Positions 1 through 5,164 of a DNA stretch of 7,057 bases are shown here, piece by piece. Position 1 is the stretch's first letter. The number at the start of each line of letters is the position of its first letter. The notes under the pieces were generated by a model, which saw only the letters and a program-made list of their open reading frames with translations, ran no database searches and was not told the DNA's origin. This DNA comes from Paracoccaceae bacterium (lineage in GTDB: Bacteria > Pseudomonadota > Alphaproteobacteria > Rhodobacterales > Rhodobacteraceae). Both the position numbers and the translations under genes were made by a program. The DNA lies in contig JAPOSK010000435.1 in assembly GCA_026709725.1 (NCBI GenBank), forward strand, positions 1 through 7,057, in the 5' to 3' direction.

Positions 1-82
1 GCCGACTGAACTGTGTCTGGCATAATTGCCTGAAGATGAGCGGTGGAGATCGTTTACTGTTCCTGAATGCGGATACTGAACT
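1..82. other. 3' flank of the deoxyribosyltransferase gene, no gene seen
   Basis: No open frame with a start signal is visible in these bases. An imperfect inverted repeat (arms about 60-67 and 82-89, 14-nt loop) overlaps the stop codon of the minus-strand gene that ends here. No T-run follows it in that gene's direction, so I do not call it an intrinsic terminator. Confidence 0.4.
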
Positions 83-550
83 TCAGGGACTCTCCCGCAG
101 CCACTTGACAATTGCCTTATCGCTGCGAGCGATGTCTTCAATGGAGGTGTAGAGGTAATCTTCCCAGCCCGATCGAGGCAGGCCGGTGAAGAGCATGAGA
201 TTGAGCGGGTATGTCTCGCTGTCCGTGCAGCGGCGGAAATCATCACGGAAGAGAAAGGTGGGCTTGCCCAGGGCGATGGCCATACCGAGTTCGATCATGA
301 CGCCCTCGTCAGGTGGGCAGCCATTGACCACTGCAAAAATGCCATCGGACTCGCGGACATCGCGAAAATCCGCCTGTCCCACATCATAGGCCCAGCCCTG
401 TTTGGAGAAATCAATCTGATTGTTGCGGGCAAAAGGTTCCCAGACCTCGATTCCCAGTGATGTCAATGCCGTCACAATCTCAGGCAGCAAGCGATCTTTC
501 TGCTGGGTTGAGAAACCGTAGTGATTGGCCAGATAGAGTGTCTTCGGCAT
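83..550 (-). CDS. Nucleoside 2-deoxyribosyltransferase family protein
   Basis: A complete 155-residue cytosolic enzyme of the nucleoside 2-deoxyribosyltransferase family, which moves 2-deoxyribose between bases or hydrolyses the N-glycosidic bond of (deoxy)nucleosides or nucleotides. Visible in the sequence: the N-terminal strand YLANHYGFS (residues 6-14), the ESDG segment with D69, and DEGVMIELGMAIALGKP (81-97). In the last motif D81 and E87 have the six-residue spacing of the conserved Asp and the nucleophilic Glu of the family; N118 in YPLNLML fits the C-terminal Asn supplied to the neighbouring active site in oligomers. The length matches the family (about 140-170 aa). The ATG start is favoured by a strong GGAGGAG ribosome binding site 5 nt upstream. 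The gene stands alone and is divergent from the TerB/J-domain copies. A salvage role is likely; exact substrate (nucleoside or nucleotide) cannot be read from the sequence. Confidence 0.9.
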   Translation of the reverse strand: MPKTLYLANHYGFSTQQKDRLLPEIVTALTSLGIEVWEPFARNNQIDFSKQGWAYDVGQADFRDVRESDGIFAVVNGCPPDEGVMIELGMAIALGKPTFLFRDDFRRCTDSETYPLNLMLFTGLPRSGWEDYLYTSIEDIARSDKAIVKWLRESP

Positions 551-555
551 TGTGT

Positions 556-562
556 CTCCTCC
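556..562 (-). promoter_or_regulatory. Strong ribosome binding site of the deoxyribosyltransferase gene
   Basis: On the minus strand GGAGGAG lies 5 nt before the ATG at 550-548. This near-perfect Shine-Dalgarno sequence fixes the start and contrasts with the weak sites of the other genes in the window. Confidence 0.75.
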
Positions 563-602
563 TTATGGGCGGCAAACAGGATAAGGTCTGGGTGGTGTGT
601 TG

Positions 603-838
603 CACCCTTTGGCATTGCGTTTCATCTGTCATGTTGAAACAATAGGCTGACAGCGTTGTCCTCACAAAGTGGAAATCGAAAGTGAAACGGTTGACATGGA
701 AAAAGGCGGTAAGGGCACTGCAGCAGATCGCCGGGGGGCGAATTGGCCGACGCCTGGTCAGGGTGCTTGGCGGACGCGATCCCGGGGTGACATTCACCAT
801 CGCCCTCAGTGCGAAGATCGCCAAGATTGATGGCCGGG
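603..838 (+). repeat. Upstream copy of a 236/245-bp direct repeat (leader and 5' end of the TerB/J-domain gene)
   Basis: This segment is identical to 2579-2823 except for one substitution (G784 versus A2760) and a 9-bp deletion after about position 799. It carries 79 bp of leader, the GTG start and the first 52 codons. Homology starts abruptly at CACCCTTT and stops abruptly after GGCCGGG. The near identity points to a recent duplication or continuing gene conversion. Confidence 0.95.
615..643 (+). promoter_or_regulatory. Possible sigma70 promoter in the duplicated leader
   Basis: TTGCGT (615-620) and AACAAT (638-643) are separated by 17 bp. This weak -35/-10 pair lies about 40 nt before the GTG start of the truncated copy. 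The same sequence sits before the intact gene at 2591-2619, so both copies would carry the same promoter. The -35 matches the consensus in only three positions, so this is a tentative assignment. Confidence 0.3.
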
Positions 839-1053
839 ATTCCGGGAACGGGCAGTGTTCCGGCAGCATGAATCAGGCAGGATCCGTGATTCTGATCCGA
901 AGTCTGCGACCGCTCGGTGGGGGGACCGGTTTCCACGGTTCGGACCGGGTTGTGCGTGTGGCAGAACCATGGAGCCGACCGGGTCCCGTTGGAAAGGTGC
1001 GGCCAGTACCCAGGCCCGAGCCCGCTGCGGAATGGGCACTTATGGCCCGGTGA
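682..1053 (+). pseudogene. Truncated TerB/J-domain gene copy, now a chimeric 123-codon ORF
   Basis: The GTG start and the first 52 codons match residues 1-55 of the intact gene at 2658, with one Arg-to-Gly change (residue 35) and an in-frame loss of three codons in the first TerB helix (TIAIIALSAK becomes TIALSAK). After KIDGR (codon 52, base 838) similarity ends and the frame continues for 71 codons of Gly/Pro/Arg-rich sequence of no recognised family, to TGA at 1051-1053. Most of the TerB domain and the whole J domain are missing, so it cannot act as the parent does. It is best read as a broken duplicate. Because the leader and start are intact, a short chimeric protein could still be made. 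The tail's composition suggests a chance open frame. Confidence 0.8.
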
Positions 1054-1228
1054 AGATCCTTCCCGTGCGCGCGTGGCACCAAAATCGGTCGCGGACAATC
1101 GGTCTGGACGGCGGATTCCGGCGATTCGGTCGCGGATTCGGGATCCTTCCCAATTCTCGCATTGTCCTGCCTCATAGTGTTGTCTTTCCAGGAGGACACA
1201 CTGCGAGAGGACAAAACAAGGCCGAAAT
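839..1228. other. Gene-poor segment after the truncated copy
   Basis: Apart from the chimeric tail ending at 1053, no convincing gene is seen here. All six frames give Arg/Pro/Gly-rich translations without recognisable domains. CGGTCGCGGA occurs twice (near 1086 and 1126). CCCGTGCGCGCGTGG at 1062-1076 resembles the hairpin core of the 29-bp repeats at 1594 and 1655 on the opposite strand. A full AGGAGG at 1190-1195 has no nearby ATG, GTG or TTG. The segment probably arrived with the duplication or is decayed DNA. Confidence 0.5.
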
Positions 1229-1284
1229 GTGTCAAGCGCGATAGCCTTGAGGTGGGTCCAGAATCCCCTTGACACCTCTGTCAA
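1229..1284 (+). promoter_or_regulatory. Operator-like cluster of three TGTCAA half-sites
   Basis: GTGTCAAG (1229-1236) and CTTGACAC (1268-1275) form a perfect 8-bp inverted repeat. TTGACA (1269-1274) and TGTCAA (1279-1284) form a second dyad, TTGACA-CCTC-TGTCAA. Three copies of one hexamer within 56 bp, overlapping a consensus -35, look like a binding site for a dimeric regulator controlling the gene at 1304. The regulator is not identifiable; protection or mutation data would be needed to show binding. Confidence 0.4.
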
Positions 1285-1296
1285 TACCACTAGCCT
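1269..1296 (+). promoter_or_regulatory. Putative sigma70 promoter of the coiled-coil gene, possibly leaderless
   Basis: A consensus -35 TTGACA (1269-1274) is followed after 16 bp by TAGCCT (1291-1296), a -10 matching three of six positions. A start 7-8 nt downstream falls at 1303-1304, on the A of the ATG, so the message would be leaderless. This fits the lack of a properly spaced Shine-Dalgarno: GGGG ends only 2 nt before the ATG. Confidence 0.4.
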
Positions 1297-1303
1297 TGGG
1301 GCC

Positions 1304-1567
1304 ATGAACGCCGAAAGCCCTGATCGTGAAGTGCACGAGCGCATGGCGCGACTGGAAGAGGGACTCAAAACGATGAAAGCGGAGTATGAGGGTGCCCTGG
1401 ATCGCAACAATGCCGCGTTTGAACGCCTGCGGGCCGACATGGCCCTGCATCGCGAAGACGGCGCCAAACGCGACAAGGCCAACATCCAGTGGATTGTCGG
1501 CACCGTCTTCGGGGCCACCGTCCTGATCATTGCGTTCATGAGTCTTCTGGTGCGCTGGCCGATCTGA
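1304..1567 (+). CDS. Small coiled-coil protein with a C-terminal membrane anchor
   Basis: A hypothetical 87-residue protein. Residues 10-60 are highly charged and helical with heptad-like hydrophobics (MARLEEGLKTMKAEYEG...FERLRADMALHRED), suggesting a coiled coil. Residues 62-83 (QWIVGTVFGATVLIIAFMSLLV) form one transmembrane helix followed by RWPI. This charged-helix-then-anchor layout is seen in XhlA-like phage/hemolysin-associated proteins and many small bacterial membrane proteins; no family can be assigned from the sequence alone. An N-out or N-in orientation is not decidable; lack of a signal peptide and the RW after the helix are all that can be seen. The frame opens upstream to a GTG at 1229, but the promoter-like elements lie inside that extension and the coiled coil starts only after the ATG at 1304, so I use 1304. 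It is the only well-formed gene between the two repeat copies. Confidence 0.6.
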   Translation: MNAESPDREVHERMARLEEGLKTMKAEYEGALDRNNAAFERLRADMALHREDGAKRDKANIQWIVGTVFGATVLIIAFMSLLVRWPI

Positions 1568-1585
1568 CGGGATTCGTCAACCATG

Positions 1586-1864
1586 TCACTCCCATCCGGG
1601 CCCATGCGCGCACGGGTGTTGCTCTGCGATCAGCAGGATTGACCTGGGCAAGATATCCGGGCCCATGCGCGCACGGGTGTTGCGCCCCGGAGCGATCATC
1701 ATTGGACCGATGACAGACCAGATCATATCACAGGCCGGACATCCCTCCCGTCCTCCTCTGGAAGAGCCTTCGAGTTTGCGAAGACGATAACGGAGTGCAT
1801 CAATCACCCTGCCCGTAGGCCGCTGCCAGAGGTCTTCGCATTCACGGGCAGGCAGGGCACGCAT
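1586..1864 (-). CDS. Weak hypothetical ORF, possibly a decayed gene
   Basis: A 92-codon minus-strand frame with ATG at 1864-1862 and GGAG 7 nt upstream. The first 35 residues (MRALPARECEDLWQRPTGRV... to RLRKLE) look protein-like and use codons typical of the neighbouring genes (CGT, CTC, GAA). The remainder, with a CPAC pair, looks less natural, and the last 30 codons run through both 29-bp repeats in two different frames. I recognise no family. It may be the start of a broken gene or a chance frame. Confidence 0.25.
   Translation of the reverse strand: MRALPARECEDLWQRPTGRVIDALRYRLRKLEGSSRGGREGCPACDMIWSVIGPMMIAPGRNTRARMGPDILPRSILLIAEQHPCAHGPGWE
1594..1683. CRISPR. CRISPR-like unit: two identical 29-bp repeats around a 32-bp spacer
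   Basis: Two perfect 29-bp copies lie at 1594-1622 and 1655-1683, separated by 32 bp of non-repeated sequence (1623-1654). The flanking bases differ on both sides, so 29 is the exact length. Read on the minus strand, each repeat is 6 nt, a 16-nt hairpin (CCCGTGCGCGCATGGG: 6-bp stem with one G-T wobble and a CGCG loop) and 7 nt. Type I-E repeats have similar geometry (29 bp, 6-bp stem, 4-nt loop, about 32-bp spacers). Against a real array: only two repeats, no cas genes, no AT-rich leader, and the 3' end (CCCGGAT) is unlike the usual ATGAACCG-like handle. An alternative is a duplicated palindromic intergenic element. Confidence 0.25.
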
Positions 1865-2578
1865 CCGGCAACTCCATCATCACTCCGGGACCACGGCGGC
1901 GGGTGTCACCCGGTCTGTGGTCAGATCGAGGACCTGCCCGGTGGAACCTGTGATGCGTCCCGCCAGAGGGGCTGCTGGAAGGACACGGTGCCAACAGTCT
2001 CATCCGATGGCAGTCTTGTGGCCTGCCCATGGGCGGCGGGCGCGCGACGATTGCTCCAGCGGTCGTGTTCAGTGGACGGGGGATGGTCATCCGGGGTTTC
2101 GAATGTCTGACTGAGAACCGTGCGGGCCATCCGGCCCACAGCGTCAGGGCGGGGTCCGTCTCCTGCATGATCGCCCTGATGCCTGTCTCAAGGGTGCCGG
2201 CCCCGTGTCGTCATGACCGTCAGGGCTGACAGAGGGCTGCCTGATCGGTGGTGGCCTCTTCTGTCTTGGCAGGGGAGGGTGTGGAGTGTCGATATGTCAT
2301 CAGAGGGCTCCTGCGCTGTCCCCGCATGGAGGGGTGTTGATGGGGAGCACTTTCCCCGATTCCGGTTCCAGGCCCAATGGATTGACCGTGCAAACCCGGT
2401 GGATTGACCACCCGGGAGGCGGCATGGATCGGTGCGGCGGCGAAAACATTCGGGAAACGGGGCGGATGTTTCGCCAGATCGCTGACTGGGGCCCGGTGCG
2501 ATGTTGGCCCAATGCGATCTTGGCAGACCGCGCATGATCAGGGACTGACAGCGTTCCAGGTCCGCCATGCCAGGATCA
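1684..2578. other. Long intergenic stretch without a convincing gene
   Basis: About 0.9 kb, of which only 1684-1864 overlaps the weak minus-strand ORF. Frames elsewhere give Pro/Arg/Gly-rich translations with no domain, signal peptide or good ribosome binding site. A minus-strand frame starting with ATG near 2133 and ending at 1921 (MARTVLSQTFETPDD...) reads somewhat protein-like but has no Shine-Dalgarno and may be a gene relic. Small repeats occur: TGGATTGACC at 2378 and 2400, TGCGATNTTGGC at 2497 and 2513, and hairpins at 2342-2357 and 2395-2416. I see no tRNA or terminator here. Confidence 0.45.
2378..2416. repeat. Direct repeat TGGATTGACC with an overlapping hairpin
   Basis: TGGATTGACC occurs at 2378-2387 and 2400-2409, starts 22 bp apart (about two helical turns). 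The second copy is embedded in an imperfect hairpin: CCCGGTGG (2395-2402), loop ATTGA, then CCA and CCGGG with one bulged C. GGATTGACC occurs once more, at 1636-1644 inside the spacer between the 29-bp repeats. It could be a protein-binding site or a coincidence; no T-run makes it a terminator. Confidence 0.3.
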
Positions 2579-2823
2579 CACCCTTTGGCATTGCGTTTCA
2601 TCTGTCATGTTGAAACAATAGGCTGACAGCGTTGTCCTCACAAAGTGGAAATCGAAAGTGAAACGGTTGACATGGAAAAAGGCGGTAAGGGCACTGCAGC
2701 AGATCGCCGGGGGGCGAATTGGCCGACGCCTGGTCAGGGTGCTTGGCGGACGCGATCCCAGGGTGACATTCACCATTGCCATCATCGCCCTCAGTGCGAA
2801 GATCGCCAAGATTGATGGCCGGG
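2579..2823 (+). repeat. Downstream (intact) copy of the 236/245-bp direct repeat
   Basis: This is the source-like copy of the repeat at 603-838. It spans 79 bp of leader, including the tentative promoter, and codons 1-55 of the intact TerB/J-domain gene. It retains the 9 bp missing upstream (around 2776-2784). The sequence left of it (up to 2578) does not match the sequence left of the first copy. Confidence 0.95.
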
Positions 2824-3347
2824 TCACCCGTGAGGAGATCGAAACATTTCGCAGTATGCTGCAGATCCCCCGCGGTGAAATGGCCAATGTGGCACGGGTC
2901 TACAACTATGCCAGCCGTACGGCTCTCGGTTACGAGTACTACGCCCGCACCATTGCCCGCACTCTCGGCTATGGACAGCCCGTCCTTGAGGTGGTTCTGG
3001 ATGCCCTGCTGGCCGTGGCCAGGGCTGATGGCGTTCTGTCGCACAGCGAAAAAATTGCCCTGATCCATATCGGTCGGATCTTTCGATTGTCTGATGAGCA
3101 TATCCATCAGCGCCTCGGCTCAACTGCCGGTCAGGCACCACCTGATCCCTACCAGACCCTTGGCGTAACGCCTGATGATGATATCCAGACGATCCGTGCT
3201 GCGTGGAAACGCAAGGTCATGCAAAACCATCCTGATGCTCTTGTTGCCAAAGGCGTTCCACCTGAGGCCCTGCGTCTCTCCCAGGGCCGCTTGCGTCTCT
3301 ACAACGATGCCTGGGATGCGATCAAGCGGCACTCGGGTGTGGCCTGA
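2658..3347 (+). CDS. TerB/J-domain protein (DjlA-like Hsp70 co-chaperone)
   Basis: A 229-residue protein with a TerB-like helical domain (about 38-155) followed by a C-terminal J domain (about 163-225). The TerB part carries two acidic repeats, LSAKIAKIDGRVTREEIETF (45-64) and VARADGVLSHSEKIAL (120-135), like the paired metal-binding-type helices of the family. The J domain has DPYQTLGV, a basic helix II (AAWKRKVMQN) and the HPD motif (191-193) needed to stimulate DnaK ATPase. This order is that of DjlA, but residues 1-30 are basic and amphipathic rather than a Gly-rich transmembrane helix, so it may be peripheral or soluble. GTG start at 2658, with a GGAA-type ribosome binding site; the duplicate at 682 conserves the same start. 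It likely recruits DnaK to a specific client, which is unknown. It lies 54 bp before the ABC operon, in the same direction. Confidence 0.85.
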   Translation: MKRLTWKKAVRALQQIAGGRIGRRLVRVLGGRDPRVTFTIAIIALSAKIAKIDGRVTREEIETFRSMLQIPRGEMANVARVYNYASRTALGYEYYARTIARTLGYGQPVLEVVLDALLAVARADGVLSHSEKIALIHIGRIFRLSDEHIHQRLGSTAGQAPPDPYQTLGVTPDDDIQTIRAAWKRKVMQNHPDALVAKGVPPEALRLSQGRLRLYNDAWDAIKRHSGVA

Positions 3348-3349
3348 GC

Positions 3350-3386
3350 TGTCTGTGTCCGAGTCCGCAGACTGCAACGACAGACA
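3350..3386 (+). other. Stem-loop between the TerB/J gene and the ABC operon
   Basis: TGTCTGT (3350-3356) pairs perfectly with ACAGACA (3380-3386). Inside, AGTC (3362-3365) pairs with GACT (3370-3373) around CGCA. It begins 2 nt after the stop of the upstream gene and ends 15 nt before the permease ATG. No T-run follows, so it is not a standard terminator. It could protect or separate the messages, or be fortuitous. Confidence 0.35.
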
Positions 3387-3401
3387 CCGGATGCCAGAGC
3401 C

Positions 3402-4346
3402 ATGACCCGCCTGATCCTGACCAAGTGTCTCTCCCTCATTGTCAGTCTGCTGGCGGCCAGCCTGATCATCTTTTTTGTCGTTGAGATCATACCGGGGGAC
3501 CCCGCAGCATTCATGCTCGGGCTCAATGCCTCCCCCGAGACCATCACAGCGCTGCAACAGCAGCTTGGCCTCAACGGCGACCCCCTGACCCGTTATTTTG
3601 AATGGGTTCTGGGTATGCTGCGTGGTGATTTTGGCACTTCCTACACCTATCGCGTTCCAGTCGCTGAGTTGGTGCTTGACCGGCTTGAGGTGTCGTTGCC
3701 ATTGGCTCTCTATGCCCTGGTGCTCACGGCCCTTATCGCGTTCCCCGTCGGTATGCTGGCGGCGGTGTGGCGGGGACGTGTGGCGGATTACGGCATCATG
3801 GGACTCACCCAACTCGGGATTGCTGTGCCAAACTTCTGGTTTGCGATGATTCTGGTGCTGATTTTTGCCGTTGGACTTGGCTGGTTTTCAGCTGGCGGCT
3901 TTACCGGTTGGGATCAGGGGATCCTGTCTGGCCTGAAATCCCTGACCCTTCCGGCAATCGCACTGGCTGTCACGCAAGCCTCGATCCTGGCCCGCATCAT
4001 GCGCTCATCACTCATTGAGACACTTGGTCAGGATTATATCCGCACAGCACGGGCCAAGGGATTGAGTGAACGCACAACCCTCATTCGTCACGCTCTCCGC
4101 AACGCCCTGATTCCTGTCATGACCATTATCGGGCTGCAGTTCTCCTTCCTGCTGGCCGGTGCGATCATCATCGAGAATGTCTTCTTTCTCCCGGGACTCG
4201 GTCGCCTGATCTTTCAGGGAATCACCCAGCGGGATCTCATTGTGGTGGAAAGTGTCGTTATGATCCTTGTCTTTGCCGTGATCCTGGTCAACTTTCTGGT
4301 CGATGTCGCGTATGCAGCCATCGACCCGAGGCTGCGCACCCGGTGA
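3402..4346 (+). CDS. Peptide-type ABC transporter permease, DppB family
   Basis: First inner-membrane permease of a DppBC-type transporter (peptides, nickel or related solutes). At 314 residues it has the family's usual length. It starts with a transmembrane helix (about 9-29), then IIPGDPA (29-35), an external segment with QLGLNGDPLTRYFEWVLGMLRGDFGTSY (54-81), and five further helices (roughly 98-122, 134-160, 181-199, 238-260, 281-305). The cytoplasmic EAA loop that docks the ATPase is visible at 212-235 (YIRTARAKGLSERTTLIRHALRNA). ENVFFLPGLGRL (258-269) and the C-terminal AAIDPRLR are family signatures. The ATG at 3402 has only a weak AGAG upstream, but translation from it gives the correct N-terminus. 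Its stop overlaps the next gene's GTG by 4 bp. The substrate cannot be told from the permease. Confidence 0.92.
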   Translation: MTRLILTKCLSLIVSLLAASLIIFFVVEIIPGDPAAFMLGLNASPETITALQQQLGLNGDPLTRYFEWVLGMLRGDFGTSYTYRVPVAELVLDRLEVSLPLALYALVLTALIAFPVGMLAAVWRGRVADYGIMGLTQLGIAVPNFWFAMILVLIFAVGLGWFSAGGFTGWDQGILSGLKSLTLPAIALAVTQASILARIMRSSLIETLGQDYIRTARAKGLSERTTLIRHALRNALIPVMTIIGLQFSFLLAGAIIIENVFFLPGLGRLIFQGITQRDLIVVESVVMILVFAVILVNFLVDVAYAAIDPRLRTR

Positions 4347-5164
4347 AGCACTTGCCGATCCAGCTGCTTGTGGGCGCGGCTCTGAGCATTGCCTTTCCCG
4401 TTGCTGCCGCCATCTCCTTTCTCTGGACACCGCACCCCGTCGAGGTTCTTGATATCAGTGCGCGTCTCCTGTCCCCGGGCAAATCCCATATCCTTGGGAC
4501 AGACCATTTTGGTCGTGATCTTCTTTCAATGCTGATGGTTGGCACACAGACCTCCATCGGAGTTGCCATTGTCGCAGTCGGGATCGGACTCCTTGTCGGT
4601 ACCCCGTTTGGTCTGGCTGCGGCCTGGGGGCATCACAGTGCCTTTGATGAAGTGATCATGCGTGGCAATGATCTGGTCTTTGCCTTTCCCTCGCTTGTCA
4701 TCGCCATCCTGATAACGGCGGTCTTTGGACCGTCGGCCTTCAATGCGATCCTGGCAATCGGAATCTTCAATATTCCGGTATTTGCCCGGGTAACCCGTGG
4801 GGCCGCCCTGAGCCTGTGGCAGCAGGATTACATCCTAGCGGCACGGGTGGCCGGGAAGGGTCCGGTGCGGATTTCCCTCGAACATATCCTGCCCAATCTC
4901 GTCAACCTTCTGCTTGTGCAGGCGACCATCCAGTTCTCGCTCGGGATTCTTGCCGAGGCCGGTCTCTCCTATGTGGGTCTTGGTGTCCAGCCGCCAACCC
5001 CAAGCTGGGGGCGCATGCTGGCCGATGCCCAGACCCTGATCTACACGCATCCACGCCTGGCCATTCTGCCGGGTCTCGCCATCGTGACCATGGTGCTTGG
5101 ACTCAACCTGCTCGGTGACGGGTTGCGTGATTTCCTCGACCCCCGGATCCGGCACCGGCGATGA
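4343..5164 (+). CDS. Peptide-type ABC transporter permease, DppC family
   Basis: Second permease of the same transporter, 273 residues. One transmembrane helix (about 8-28) precedes the signature HILGTDHFGRDLLSM (49-63). Further helices lie at about 70-95, 111-129, 133-148, 184-206 and 239-259. The EAA loop is at 163-186 (YILAARVAGKGPVRISLEHILPN). GLSYVGLGVQPPTPSWGRML (207-226) and LGDGLRDFLDPR (257-268) are DppC hallmarks. The GTG start overlaps the preceding stop (GTGA) and GAGG lies 11 nt upstream, pointing to translational coupling. It ends in ATGA shared with the ATPase gene. It is slightly shorter than many relatives (about 280-300 aa), through a short N-terminus. It should form the heteromeric channel with the 3402 product. 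Confidence 0.92.
   Translation: MKHLPIQLLVGAALSIAFPVAAAISFLWTPHPVEVLDISARLLSPGKSHILGTDHFGRDLLSMLMVGTQTSIGVAIVAVGIGLLVGTPFGLAAAWGHHSAFDEVIMRGNDLVFAFPSLVIAILITAVFGPSAFNAILAIGIFNIPVFARVTRGAALSLWQQDYILAARVAGKGPVRISLEHILPNLVNLLLVQATIQFSLGILAEAGLSYVGLGVQPPTPSWGRMLADAQTLIYTHPRLAILPGLAIVTMVLGLNLLGDGLRDFLDPRIRHRR

Noticed and set aside
60..89. Inverted repeat at the end of the deoxyribosyltransferase gene as a terminator.
   Set aside because: The stem is short with a 14-nt loop and no T-run follows on the minus strand.
83..550. Deoxyribosyltransferase as part of an anti-phage system with the CRISPR-like unit.
   Set aside because: It is a standalone, ordinary-looking family member outside the repeat-bounded segment, with no effector or sensor partner.
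839..900. Possible weak continuation of TerB/J homology beyond 838 (TTCCGGCAGCATG versus TTTCGCAGTATG).
   Set aside because: It needs several gaps and frame changes and fades at once, so it is no better than chance.
2092..2108. GGTTTCGAAT-like stretch as the T arm of a tRNA.
   Set aside because: There is no complementary GGG/CCC arm, no anticodon arm and no acceptor stem around it.
839..2578. Insertion sequence or transposon between the two repeat copies.
   Set aside because: No transposase fragment or terminal inverted repeats are visible, and the flanking repeats are far too long for a target-site duplication.
3120..3812. A 230-codon minus-strand open frame.
   Set aside because: It is the antisense shadow of the TerB/J and permease genes; its translation is rich in Asp, Gly, His and Gln with no domain.
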